A stretch of 64,000 nucleotides of DNA from Verrucomicrobiia bacterium (GTDB lineage: Bacteria; Verrucomicrobiota; Verrucomicrobiia; Verrucomicrobiales; DEV007). Shown here piece by piece: positions 46,141 through 53,967 of the stretch. The notes beneath the pieces were generated by a model. That model made no database searches. It was not told where the DNA came from and saw only the letters and a program-made list of their open reading frames with translations. Made by a program: the position numbers and the translations under genes. The stretch's first letter is position 1. Each line of letters starts with the position of its first letter. Location: contig JAUICH010000011.1 in NCBI GenBank assembly GCA_030427505.1, positions 114,673-178,672 on the forward strand, in the 5' to 3' direction.

Positions 46141-46641
46141 ATGAGTTCCCGCAACTGGAAAGACTGGCTATACGAGCACCGTTCCAGGCTGATGCTGTAC
46201 GCGCGGCAACAAACCCGCACGGAAGCGGATGCCGAAGACGTGTTGCAAAACGCCATTCTGAAATCCTGGAAGACTCAAGAAGGCAAAATTGACGACGGAA
46301 CTTTGGCGCTCGTTTACGCGAACATTCGCCGCTGTGCCATCGACCAGGCCCGGAGCAATCAACGCCGCGTAATTCGCGAGGAAAAAGCCGTCGCGGAAGC
46401 TGGTGAGCCGGTTTCCTGGTTCGAACTGCCGGAGGACGACGAGTCCCGCCGTCTTCAGGTGGCTCTCTCCAATATTCCGGAGAAGTACCGCGAGGTGATT
46501 TCCTTGAAAATCTGGGGTGACCTGACGTTCGCCCAGATCGGAGACTCCCTGAACATTTCGCCGAACACGGCTGCTTCCCGCTATCGCTACGGCTTGGCGG
46601 CTCTAAAGACCCGGCTCGAAATGGAGCCCGCGGAATATTGA
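46141..46641 (+). CDS. RNA polymerase sigma-70 family (ECF-like) sigma factor
   Basis: The product has 166 aa, right for an ECF sigma. Region 2 reads RLMLYARQQTRTEADAEDVLQNAILKSWKTQ, with RRCAIDQARSNQRR as its end (the -10 recognition helix). Region 4 is ALSNIPEKYREVISLKIWGDLTFAQIGDSLNISPNTAASRYRYGLAALKTRL, the helix-turn-helix that reads the -35 box; I list the motif in parts because it is long. No extra C-terminal domain is seen. The opposing, convergent genes at 46973 and 48175 include a membrane protein with a cytoplasmic N-terminus that may be its anti-sigma factor. A bidirectional terminator lies between. Confidence 0.9.
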   Translation: MSSRNWKDWLYEHRSRLMLYARQQTRTEADAEDVLQNAILKSWKTQEGKIDDGTLALVYANIRRCAIDQARSNQRRVIREEKAVAEAGEPVSWFELPEDDESRRLQVALSNIPEKYREVISLKIWGDLTFAQIGDSLNISPNTAASRYRYGLAALKTRLEMEPAEY

Positions 46642-46832
46642 TCCGCGCGATCTTTCCGGCTCTGATTTCTTCCTTTCTCTTCTCTACTCCGGAAGCCGGG
46701 CCTCTCTCGCCTCTTCCCATCCCTCCCCCAGCAAGGGCGCGGATTCGGCTCTTTTTGCATCTTCCCCCATATCTCCGCCGAACAAAAGGGGACTTCGGAT
46801 TTCCAAACGTTCTTTTCCCATTTTGGCGAAAG

Positions 46833-46864
46833 AAAAAGGCGGGCTCTTTCAAGCCCGCCTTTTT
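46833..46864. terminator. bidirectional Rho-independent terminator
   Basis: GGCGGGCT at 46838-46845 pairs with AGCCCGCC at 46852-46859, loop CTTTCA. The stem is flanked by AAAAA on the left (46833-46837) and TTTTT on the right (46860-46864), so it can end both the sigma gene and the convergent PDZ gene. Confidence 0.88.
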
Positions 46865-46972
46865 ACTCCTTCAGTCTCCACCAACTATACCACCTCAGGA
46901 ACCAACTTCAGTGGCATGAGAAAATTCTGTTTTCATGAAATAACCTTTGTGTCCGCCTTGGGGCCTCGCTAT

Positions 46973-48109
46973 TCAGTCCCGGCTGTCTGTCTGACGCTCG
47001 CTTCCAGGTGCCTTTCGCGAGGTTTCTTCCTTGCCGCCGCCCGCTTCTTCATCCTTTCCACCGGACCGGTCCAACAGCTTTAACTGATTGACCTTCATCT
47101 CTTCGAGAACCGCCTGAGCTTCCTTGGGCAGGCCGCTCACGCCCTTTTCGGGGTCGAACGCTCCTTGATATACGGACTTTCCGCCGGCGTCTTTCACCGT
47201 AATTTCGTGGGCGCCGTCTTCCGCCGTAATGGTGACTTCGCCATGCGGATTCTTGAGCTGAATCGTTCCGGTTCCCCCCATGACATTCATCGGCAGGCCA
47301 GGCTGGACCATGACCGAAGGCGGCCGCCCGGCTTGGGGGTTCCGGTCCGTGGGAACCCGGCTCGGGGCGGGCCCGTCCGCGCCGTAGCGGTTCTGTTGAG
47401 GCGGCCGCGACGAAGAATCGGGACGGGCTTCATCTCCGCGAAGCGAGCGTCCGTCGTAGGTTCCAGGGTAGCGGGGTTGCGCCGGCTTCTCCTCCCGATG
47501 GTGAGCCGCTTTCTCCAGCAGAGCGGTCAGGTCCCCCCAAGTCATGCCTTCCAAGTCTTCCAGGGCCGGAAAGTTTCCGTCAAACCGCCAGCGTCCTTCC
47601 TCTCCCCTGGGGCCCAACACCCGGAAGGAAAAGGGCTCCGGATTGGCTTCGCCCTCCATCTCACCCAGGGTGACTTTCACGGTATCCTCAGCGCCTTTCC
47701 GGATAAGGGTCAGTTTCACTTCGTCGCCAGCCTTCTTCATTCGCACCAGCGTGGCGAGGTGCTCGGGAGTGGTCAGCCACTGGTCGTCCAGCTTCATCAA
47801 AACGTCATGCGGACGCAACCCGGATGCCGCGGCGGGGCTGCCTTCGGCGACGAATTCCACTTCCACGCCTATGCCGTCCGGCAATTCCAGGTGACGCCGG
47901 ACGGGCAGGGCCACCCCCGCGGTCACGATCCCCATCCAGGTCCGCATGGAGGGGGCTTCCGGTTCGGGTTTCCCGTCCCGGACCGGCGGTTTTCCGGTGT
48001 TCGCTTCCTTTTCCGTCTCTTGGGCACTTACCCAGAGAGGAGTCGCCGCCATCGCCAAGAGAGCGCCACAGGCGATCCACCGGCTGGCGGGAGAGGGTTT
48101 GAATTTCAT
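46973..48109 (-). CDS. PDZ domain-containing exported protein
   Basis: The product has 378 aa with a signal peptide (residues 1-29, ending TPLWVSAQ). A PDZ domain spans residues about 58-150 (MGIVTAGVALPVRRHLEL, EGSPAAASGLRPHDVLMKLDDQ, LATLVRMKKAGDEVKLTLIRKG). It has the carboxylate-binding loop and hydrophobic pocket of C-terminal-peptide readers but no protease domain. A long Pro/Arg/Asp-rich middle and a DUF-like beta segment with GEVTITAEDGAHEITV follow. The sequence ends with a Lys/Glu tail. It lies after the anti-sigma-like gene (65 bp apart) and the two probably form an operon. It may sense unfolded or cut proteins in the periplasm. Confidence 0.8.
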   Translation of the reverse strand: MKFKPSPASRWIACGALLAMAATPLWVSAQETEKEANTGKPPVRDGKPEPEAPSMRTWMGIVTAGVALPVRRHLELPDGIGVEVEFVAEGSPAAASGLRPHDVLMKLDDQWLTTPEHLATLVRMKKAGDEVKLTLIRKGAEDTVKVTLGEMEGEANPEPFSFRVLGPRGEEGRWRFDGNFPALEDLEGMTWGDLTALLEKAAHHREEKPAQPRYPGTYDGRSLRGDEARPDSSSRPPQQNRYGADGPAPSRVPTDRNPQAGRPPSVMVQPGLPMNVMGGTGTIQLKNPHGEVTITAEDGAHEITVKDAGGKSVYQGAFDPEKGVSGLPKEAQAVLEEMKVNQLKLLDRSGGKDEEAGGGKEETSRKAPGSERQTDSRD

Positions 48110-48174
48110 GGGCGTTGGATATCGGGGGTTTCGCCTCTGACTTGATTTGAACAGAAAAAATCTTCCTCTGGCCC

Positions 48175-48735
48175 TCAGTAGGTATCCTCGGGAACCAGGA
48201 TGGTTTCCTCTTCGGGATACTGCACATGGATGTCGGTCTGCGTGTCCTCGTCATACAGACGCAGGGAATGCTGGATGCGCAGGTCGATCTGCCGGAGGGG
48301 CACCTGGCCATCGGGACTGATAATGCCCTGATCGAGCGCGGACTCCACGGTCTTGTCCATGGAAACGGGCACCAAGCCGCCCTGAATATGGCTGGTGGAA
48401 CTGGCCGGCAACAACGTGCCTTCCGGCGCGGGAGCCAGGGTGGCCTTGGGAACCTCCGCTTCGGTGAGGTCCGAACCCACGGCGCCGGTTGCGGCGGGCG
48501 AACTCTGCGTCCACTGGTAGCGGAGGGCAATGGTGGCCGCGAGCATGAGACAGGCCGCCAGGGCCAGGGGCGCCAATTTCAGATAGACGATCTTATTCCG
48601 AGGAACCGTCTCCGGCTGAACCTCCTTGGGTTCTTCGAGTTTTTCGGCCAAGGCTTCGACGAATGCATCGTCCGGCGCGTTCGGCTTCAGTCTGCTGAGC
48701 GCGCTTTCCAGTGCCTTTTGTTCCGCGTCTTCCAT
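48175..48735 (-). CDS. probable anti-sigma factor-like single-pass membrane protein
   Basis: The product has 186 aa. A cytoplasmic part of about 50 residues with a helical MEDAEQKALESALSRLKP start is followed by one membrane segment (about 53-70, LAPLALAACLMLAATIAL) and an outer part with no recognised fold. The layout (short cytoplasmic sigma-binding region, one helix, outer domain) is that of many anti-sigma factors, but no zinc-binding HxxxC motif (ZAS) is present. The gene precedes the PDZ gene on the same strand and converges with the sigma gene. Assignment rests on context. Confidence 0.6.
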   Translation of the reverse strand: MEDAEQKALESALSRLKPNAPDDAFVEALAEKLEEPKEVQPETVPRNKIVYLKLAPLALAACLMLAATIALRYQWTQSSPAATGAVGSDLTEAEVPKATLAPAPEGTLLPASSTSHIQGGLVPVSMDKTVESALDQGIISPDGQVPLRQIDLRIQHSLRLYDEDTQTDIHVQYPEEETILVPEDTY

Positions 48736-48971
48736 GGTATTCTGGTGATCTTGGTTGGGAATTTACCCGGTCTTACAAATGGGAGCGGCACCACCGGGTG
48801 GGTTCGTCTATTTGAAGCGCGAAATTTCGCCCGTCAAAGCCACGATTTCTTCTTCAAATCCGGTTCCGGAACTTTCCTTGAGCGTCCCCCCGCCGATTTG
48901 ACAGGCCTCGAGGGTTGATCCATTCGGACCCTCCTGCTACCCTCAGGGACACACCCAAATCGATAAGCCCC

Positions 48972-51900
48972 ATGAATGTTCCTTTCAGCAAGCTGGCTGG
49001 GTGGTGTCTTGTAGCTCTGTTGCTTGGCATCGTCCAAACGCAAGCCCTTCACGCCGAAGATGGCGTGACTCAGGTTCCGCTGGCCGCTCCTTCGGCGGGC
49101 AGCTCTGACACGCTTTTCGAATCTCTGCCCCCCGATCAGACGGGAGTGGACTACACTTTTCCCATCGACCTGGAGCATCCGCTGCAACGGCTCTATTCCT
49201 TTTCCAATGGCTGCGGCAGTGTGGCGATTGGAGATGTGAACGGAGACGGCAAGCCAGACCTGTTCTTCGCGGGCTCTGCCACGGACCACGCGCTCTACCT
49301 CCAGACCGGTGACTTTCAGTTCACGGATGTCACGGCGGAATCCGGTGTGTCTTCTCCGGACGTCTGGGCAGCCGGCTCGTCCCTGGTCGACATCGACGGG
49401 GACGGCGATCTGGACATCTACGCGGTTTGCTACGACACGCCGAACCAGCTTTTCATTAACGAGACGGGCGCCGACGGAAAGGTCCGTTTCGTGGAACGGG
49501 CCAAGGAGTATGGCCTGGACCTGAAAGACGGCTGCACCGGCCCCGCCTTCTGCGACTATGACCGGGACGGGGACCTGGACGTGTACATTTACACCTACCA
49601 CCTGGAACCGGAACACGGCCGGCCGGAGGGGACGATGAAAATCACCATCACTCCCAGCGGCGAAGCGTTCGTGCCGGACGAATGGAAACGCTACTACCGG
49701 GCCTACATTCGCGCCGATGGCTCGGTCTACTTCACGGAACACGGGCGCCCGGACTACCTCTACCGGAACAATGGCGACGGCACCTTCACGGACGTCAGCG
49801 CGGAGGCGGGCATTCCCAAGGACGGAGGCTACGGCATTTCCGCCACCTGGTGGGACTACAACCACGACGGCTGGCCGGACCTCTACATCGGCAATGACTT
49901 TTCCAGCCCGGACCGGCTCTACCAGAACAACGGAGACGGCACTTTTGACGAAGTCTCAGAAAGCCACTTTTCTCATACCGCGTGGTTCTCCATGGGAGCC
50001 GCCGTGGGCGACTTCAACAATGACCTCATGACCGACTTCATCGTCGGCGACATGAAGGGCACCACCCACTACAAGCAAAAGGTATCCATGGGGGAAATGG
50101 GCGCCCGGTTCGAAAGCATGTTTCGCGCGGGTGGCGTCCGCCAGGTCATGCACAACACTGTGTTCGTCAACACTGGCACGCCGCGTTTCCTGGAAGTTTC
50201 GCAGATGGCGCACCTGTCGGGCACGGACTGGACCTGGGCCATCAAGGCCGCCGACTTTGACCTGGACCGCCGGACCGACCTCTTTTTCGCCAATGGCATG
50301 GCCCGGAACACCAACTGGTCCGACGCGCCCGCCGTCCGGGGTGATGACCTGATCGGCCACACCTGGTGGGACTATTACAAAGTGCTTCCGGAAAAACGGG
50401 ACGCCAACCTGGCGTTCAAAAACGAAGGCGGCCTCGACTTCCACAACGTCTCTGACGAATGGGGACTGCACCGCGAGACCATGAGCTACTGCGCCAACAC
50501 CGGCGATCTGGACGGGGACGGCGATCTGGACCTGGTGGTGTGCAACCTGGAAGACCCGGTTTCCATCTACCGGAACAATGCCCAGACCGGAAACCGCCTG
50601 GTCCTGGAACTGAAAGGCCGGAACGCGAACACGGCCGGCATCGGCGCTGAGGTGGAGCTTCAGTCCGCTTCGGGTTCTCAGATCCGGCAGTTCTGGAACA
50701 CGGGCGGTTACATGAGCGCGGACGAACCGGTGGTTCATTTCGGCCTCGGGGACGACGAGGTGGTGGAAAAGCTGATCGTGCGCTGGCCGGAAGGCCCGGA
50801 ACAGGTCCTGACTCAGCTCGCGGCGAATCACCGCTACATCATCGAAGAGCCGGAAACCGGCGCCGATGTCGAAGCCACTCCCCTGACCCGGACTCCCCCT
50901 GGTTCCCGAAAGCCGCTGTTCTCCGCGGTGGACATCTTTGACGGGGCCGGACATGTGGAGCAGCCCTTCGACGACTTTGCCCGCCAGCCGTTGCTGCCCA
51001 ACCAGCATTCTCAACTGGGACCCGGCCAGGCCTGGGCGGATCTGGATGGCGACGGGATGGAGGAAATGTACCTGGGCGGTTCCACCGGAGTCCTGGGCCG
51101 CATCCTGTCCCGTTCCCGGAAGTTTTCCGAATTGCCCCAACCCTTCGCCAAAGACGCCGGGTATGAAGACATGGCGCCGCTGTTTTTTGACGCGGATGAA
51201 GACCGTGACCTGGACCTTTACGTGGTAAGCGGCAGCGTGGAGTGCGACCCCGGGGACCCCGTGCTCCAGGACCGTCTCTACCTCAACAATGGAGCGGGCG
51301 TATTCGAGCGGGCTCCGGCCGATGCGCTGCCGGAATTCAGAGACTCGGGAAGCGCGGTCGTGGCGGCGGACTTTGACAAGGACGGAGACCAGGACCTCTT
51401 CGTCGGCGGCCGGGTCGTCCCGGGCGAATACCCCACCCCGCCCCGGAGCCACCTGTTGATCAATGACGGCGGAAAGTTCACGGACCAGACCGAAGCCCTG
51501 GCCCCGGCCCTCAGCAATTGCGGCATGGTGACCTCCGCCCTGTGGACGGATGTCGACAACGACGGGTGGCTGGACCTCCTGGTGGCCCACGAATGGGGCC
51601 CGGTGCGGGTCATGAAGAACCGGGAGGGCAAGCTGGAGGATATCTCCGCCGAAGCCGGTACCGCCAATCTACTGGGCTGGTGGAACGGCCTCACCGGGCG
51701 GGACATCGATAACGACGGCGACATTGACTACGCCGTGACGAGCTTTGGCCTGAACACGAAGTACCACGCGGACGAGCACCACCCAGAAATGCTCTACTAT
51801 GGGGACTTCGACGACAGCGGTCACGCCGACATCGTGGAAGCCAAGCTGGGCAGCAATGACGTGTGCCTGCCCCGCCGGGGCTACAGCTGCTCCAGCCGGG

Positions 51901-52649
51901 CGATGCCTTTCTTGGTCAAGAAAGTCGGTTCCTACGAGAACTTCGCCCTCTCTACCCTGAGCGACCTGTATTCCGACGACAAGCTGAACAACGCCACGCT
52001 GCTGAAGGCAAACGAGATCCGTTCCGGCTATCTCCTGAACGACGGCGAAGGCCACCTGACCTTCCATGCCATGCCCCTGCTGGCGCAGGTCTCGCCCGGG
52101 TTCGGCGTGGTGCTGACGGACTACAACTACGACGGCCTGACGGACTGCTACCTGGCGCAGAACTTCAAAACTCCGCAAATCGAGACCACGCCCATGGACG
52201 GGGGCCTGAGCGTGCTGCTGCGCGGCACGGGGAACGCGGAGGAACCTTTCGAAGCGGTCTGGCCCAACGAGAGCGGCCTGATCGTTCCGGGCGATGGCAT
52301 GAGCCTGGCGACCACGGATCTGAACAACGACCAGCGAGTGGACTTCGTGATGGGCGTGAACAACGGCAACCCCAAGGTCTTCGTGAATCAGACCGCCAAC
52401 AGCGGCTACCAGCCGCTGAAGGTGGCGCTGCCGTATATCGGCAAAGACCCCGTGGGCGCGCGCGTCACCGTGAAGTGTCCCGGCATGCCGGACCAGACCG
52501 CCGAAGTTTACTGCGGCGGCGGCTACCTTTCCCAGTCCGCTCCGGTCCTCTACTTCGGCCTGAAGAAGAACCCGGGCGACCTGGTGAAAGTCATCATCCG
52601 CTGGCCGGACGGAGAGGTCACGGAACAGAGCCTGGCGCCGCCGATGTAG
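48972..52649 (+). CDS. large FG-GAP/VCBS repeat protein with two UnbV-like domains
   Basis: The product has 1225 aa from the ATG at 48972 (MNVPFSKLAGWC); an upstream TTG frame is rejected because it lacks a signal. The signal peptide ends near ALHA (residue about 28). Each half repeats a block: FG-GAP propeller blades with DxNxDGKPD, DIDGDGDLD, DYDRDGDLD and DFDKDGDQD calcium loops, then an ASPIC/UnbV domain (GIGAEVELQ to IVRWPEG; second VGARVTVKC to IIRWPDG). The duplication is visible along the whole chain, with the second half starting near residue 650. Exported, probably surface or periplasmic. No catalytic residues. Downstream of it is the RAYT region. Confidence 0.9.
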   Translation: MNVPFSKLAGWCLVALLLGIVQTQALHAEDGVTQVPLAAPSAGSSDTLFESLPPDQTGVDYTFPIDLEHPLQRLYSFSNGCGSVAIGDVNGDGKPDLFFAGSATDHALYLQTGDFQFTDVTAESGVSSPDVWAAGSSLVDIDGDGDLDIYAVCYDTPNQLFINETGADGKVRFVERAKEYGLDLKDGCTGPAFCDYDRDGDLDVYIYTYHLEPEHGRPEGTMKITITPSGEAFVPDEWKRYYRAYIRADGSVYFTEHGRPDYLYRNNGDGTFTDVSAEAGIPKDGGYGISATWWDYNHDGWPDLYIGNDFSSPDRLYQNNGDGTFDEVSESHFSHTAWFSMGAAVGDFNNDLMTDFIVGDMKGTTHYKQKVSMGEMGARFESMFRAGGVRQVMHNTVFVNTGTPRFLEVSQMAHLSGTDWTWAIKAADFDLDRRTDLFFANGMARNTNWSDAPAVRGDDLIGHTWWDYYKVLPEKRDANLAFKNEGGLDFHNVSDEWGLHRETMSYCANTGDLDGDGDLDLVVCNLEDPVSIYRNNAQTGNRLVLELKGRNANTAGIGAEVELQSASGSQIRQFWNTGGYMSADEPVVHFGLGDDEVVEKLIVRWPEGPEQVLTQLAANHRYIIEEPETGADVEATPLTRTPPGSRKPLFSAVDIFDGAGHVEQPFDDFARQPLLPNQHSQLGPGQAWADLDGDGMEEMYLGGSTGVLGRILSRSRKFSELPQPFAKDAGYEDMAPLFFDADEDRDLDLYVVSGSVECDPGDPVLQDRLYLNNGAGVFERAPADALPEFRDSGSAVVAADFDKDGDQDLFVGGRVVPGEYPTPPRSHLLINDGGKFTDQTEALAPALSNCGMVTSALWTDVDNDGWLDLLVAHEWGPVRVMKNREGKLEDISAEAGTANLLGWWNGLTGRDIDNDGDIDYAVTSFGLNTKYHADEHHPEMLYYGDFDDSGHADIVEAKLGSNDVCLPRRGYSCSSRAMPFLVKKVGSYENFALSTLSDLYSDDKLNNATLLKANEIRSGYLLNDGEGHLTFHAMPLLAQVSPGFGVVLTDYNYDGLTDCYLAQNFKTPQIETTPMDGGLSVLLRGTGNAEEPFEAVWPNESGLIVPGDGMSLATTDLNNDQRVDFVMGVNNGNPKVFVNQTANSGYQPLKVALPYIGKDPVGARVTVKCPGMPDQTAEVYCGGGYLSQSAPVLYFGLKKNPGDLVKVIIRWPDGEVTEQSLAPPM

Positions 52650-53026
52650 GTTTGGGGGGGCTGACGCAGGGCTCAGCTTGAACCGATCTCCCGCGCCCGA
52701 ATCTCCTAAAAGCGAAACCCATACGCCCGGTGACCCAGGGAGCGAAGCTCTTTGGACTGCGCCGATTTTTCGGCGCTTTCGTTACGGGACGCGGGTGCGG
52801 GGGACGAACACGTTGCCGCTATCCCCTCGGCTTTCGGATTGGCGGGACAGGGTAAGATCGTGAAAACAAAGCTCAAAACAGATCGGACCGTGCCTGAGCG
52901 GCGAAAGCGGCGAAAAATCGCCGCAGTCCAAAGAGGCTGCGCCTCCTTCGATAGTCTTCAGAAAAATTGGAACGAGAAGGCAGACACATTTCTTGGCCCC
53001 TAGCGCCTTTGGTGCTAACCCAAACT
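52650..53026. other. 377-bp stretch holding a REPIN upstream of the RAYT gene
   Basis: Apart from the inverted-repeat pair noted separately at 52741-52945, the stretch carries no gene I can support. The region between FG-GAP gene and transposase likely carries the transposase promoter; I did not find convincing boxes. Confidence 0.5.
52741..52945. repeat. REPIN-like pair of inverted REP hairpins
   Basis: The left REP at 52741-52781 reads TTTGGACTGCGCCGA-TTTT-TCGGCGCTTTCG. The right REP at 52901-52945 is its inverted near-copy (complement TTTGGACTGCGGCGA-TTTT-TCGCCGCTTTCG). Two inverse REPs about 120 bp apart define a REPIN. It lies directly upstream of the RAYT transposase gene, the classic linkage. 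Confidence 0.78.
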
Positions 53027-53599
53027 GTGCCAAACGACGCCGAGACACCTTCCGAAGATGCAATTCCTTGGCCACATGCGCCCCCGCATTTTCAGAGTGG
53101 GCCGGGAACCTTTATGGTGACGGCTGGCACCTATGGAAAGGAGATGATCTTTCGATCTCGAAAACGGTTGGCCTACCTTTGCGGCCTGCTATTGAATCAA
53201 GCTTACCAGCACGGGTGGCAGTTCGAAGCCTGGGCCGTTTTTCCAAATCACTACCACTGGATTGGGAAATCGCCTGAGAAGTCAGATGGGGTGACTTCGT
53301 TGCGGAAAATGACGCGGGCGTTGCACCAGAAAAGTGCGCTATGGGTGAATCGACTGGATGAAACACCGGAGCGAAAGGTGTGGCACAACTTCTGGGATAG
53401 CAGGTTAACGTTTGAGATATCTTACTATACCCGGCTAAAGTATGTCATGGAAAATGCGGTGCGTCATGGGTTGGTCACCGCGGCAGCGGAATACCCGTGG
53501 TGCTCGGCGGGATGGTTTGTGAAGAATTCGAGTCCGGCATTTCGGAAGACGTTGGATAGTTTCAAGATTGATCTAGTAAAAGTGCCGGATGAGTTTTGA
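53027..53599 (+). CDS. REP-associated tyrosine transposase (RAYT, Y1/IS200-like)
   Basis: The product has 190 aa from GTG 53027, chosen because the RAYT N terminus WPHAPPH follows; a TTG at 52967 is possible. The HUH-type signature is NHYHW (H75, H77). The catalytic Tyr is probably Y139 in LKYVMENAVRHGLV, and YPWCS (156-160) is a RAYT-type closing motif. RAYTs cut and join single-stranded REP sequences and are not usually able to move themselves. The REPIN upstream and degenerate REPs downstream fit this. No accessory protein is seen. Base composition is somewhat lower in GC than neighbours. Confidence 0.88.
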   Translation: MPNDAETPSEDAIPWPHAPPHFQSGPGTFMVTAGTYGKEMIFRSRKRLAYLCGLLLNQAYQHGWQFEAWAVFPNHYHWIGKSPEKSDGVTSLRKMTRALHQKSALWVNRLDETPERKVWHNFWDSRLTFEISYYTRLKYVMENAVRHGLVTAAAEYPWCSAGWFVKNSSPAFRKTLDSFKIDLVKVPDEF

Positions 53600-53967
53600 T
53601 GCTGGCTTGGGAAATAGCAGCATCAGTTTGCAGAGATCGAATCGTTTTCCCTGCCTCGAAGGCGGTGAAGAATCCTGACCTCTACTCACATTTCGCATAA
53701 CTCTCTAAATAAGCTCAATGCAGGCTGAAGATCTCCACCGAATTCCAGATCTTCCGGGGAAGCGCCGCTTCTTTGGCATGTTCGGAGGCTATTAAGCACT
53801 TCCGCTGTCCAAAAAAATCAACCCAGCCACGCCGTCTCCCCGCAATTGCGGACTGGATTCGGGCCGCAAGTTCGGTAAGCATACGCCTTCCCCCGATTGA
53901 GGGACCGGGCCATGCGCCTGGCCGTCTTCCTGGGGTTTGAAACCTTCCCTGATTTATTCCGATCCCC
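53600..53967. other. 368-bp stretch with a degenerate REP
   Basis: GGGGAAGCG.CGCTTCTTTGG near 53756-53776 resembles the head of the REP family at 58351 (GGGGAAGCGAAGCTTCCTTGG) but the following hairpin is decayed. No gene is supported in the stretch. Confidence 0.5.

Noticed and set aside
46638..46919. A 93-aa open frame after the sigma gene
   Set aside because: It runs through the terminator, is Pro/Arg/Phe-rich with no family feature and begins inside the sigma stop region.
49956..51590. A 544-aa minus-strand open frame, and a 791-aa one at 53818-56193
   Set aside because: Antisense to the FG-GAP and ThuA-fusion genes; composition fits a shadow and no family is seen.
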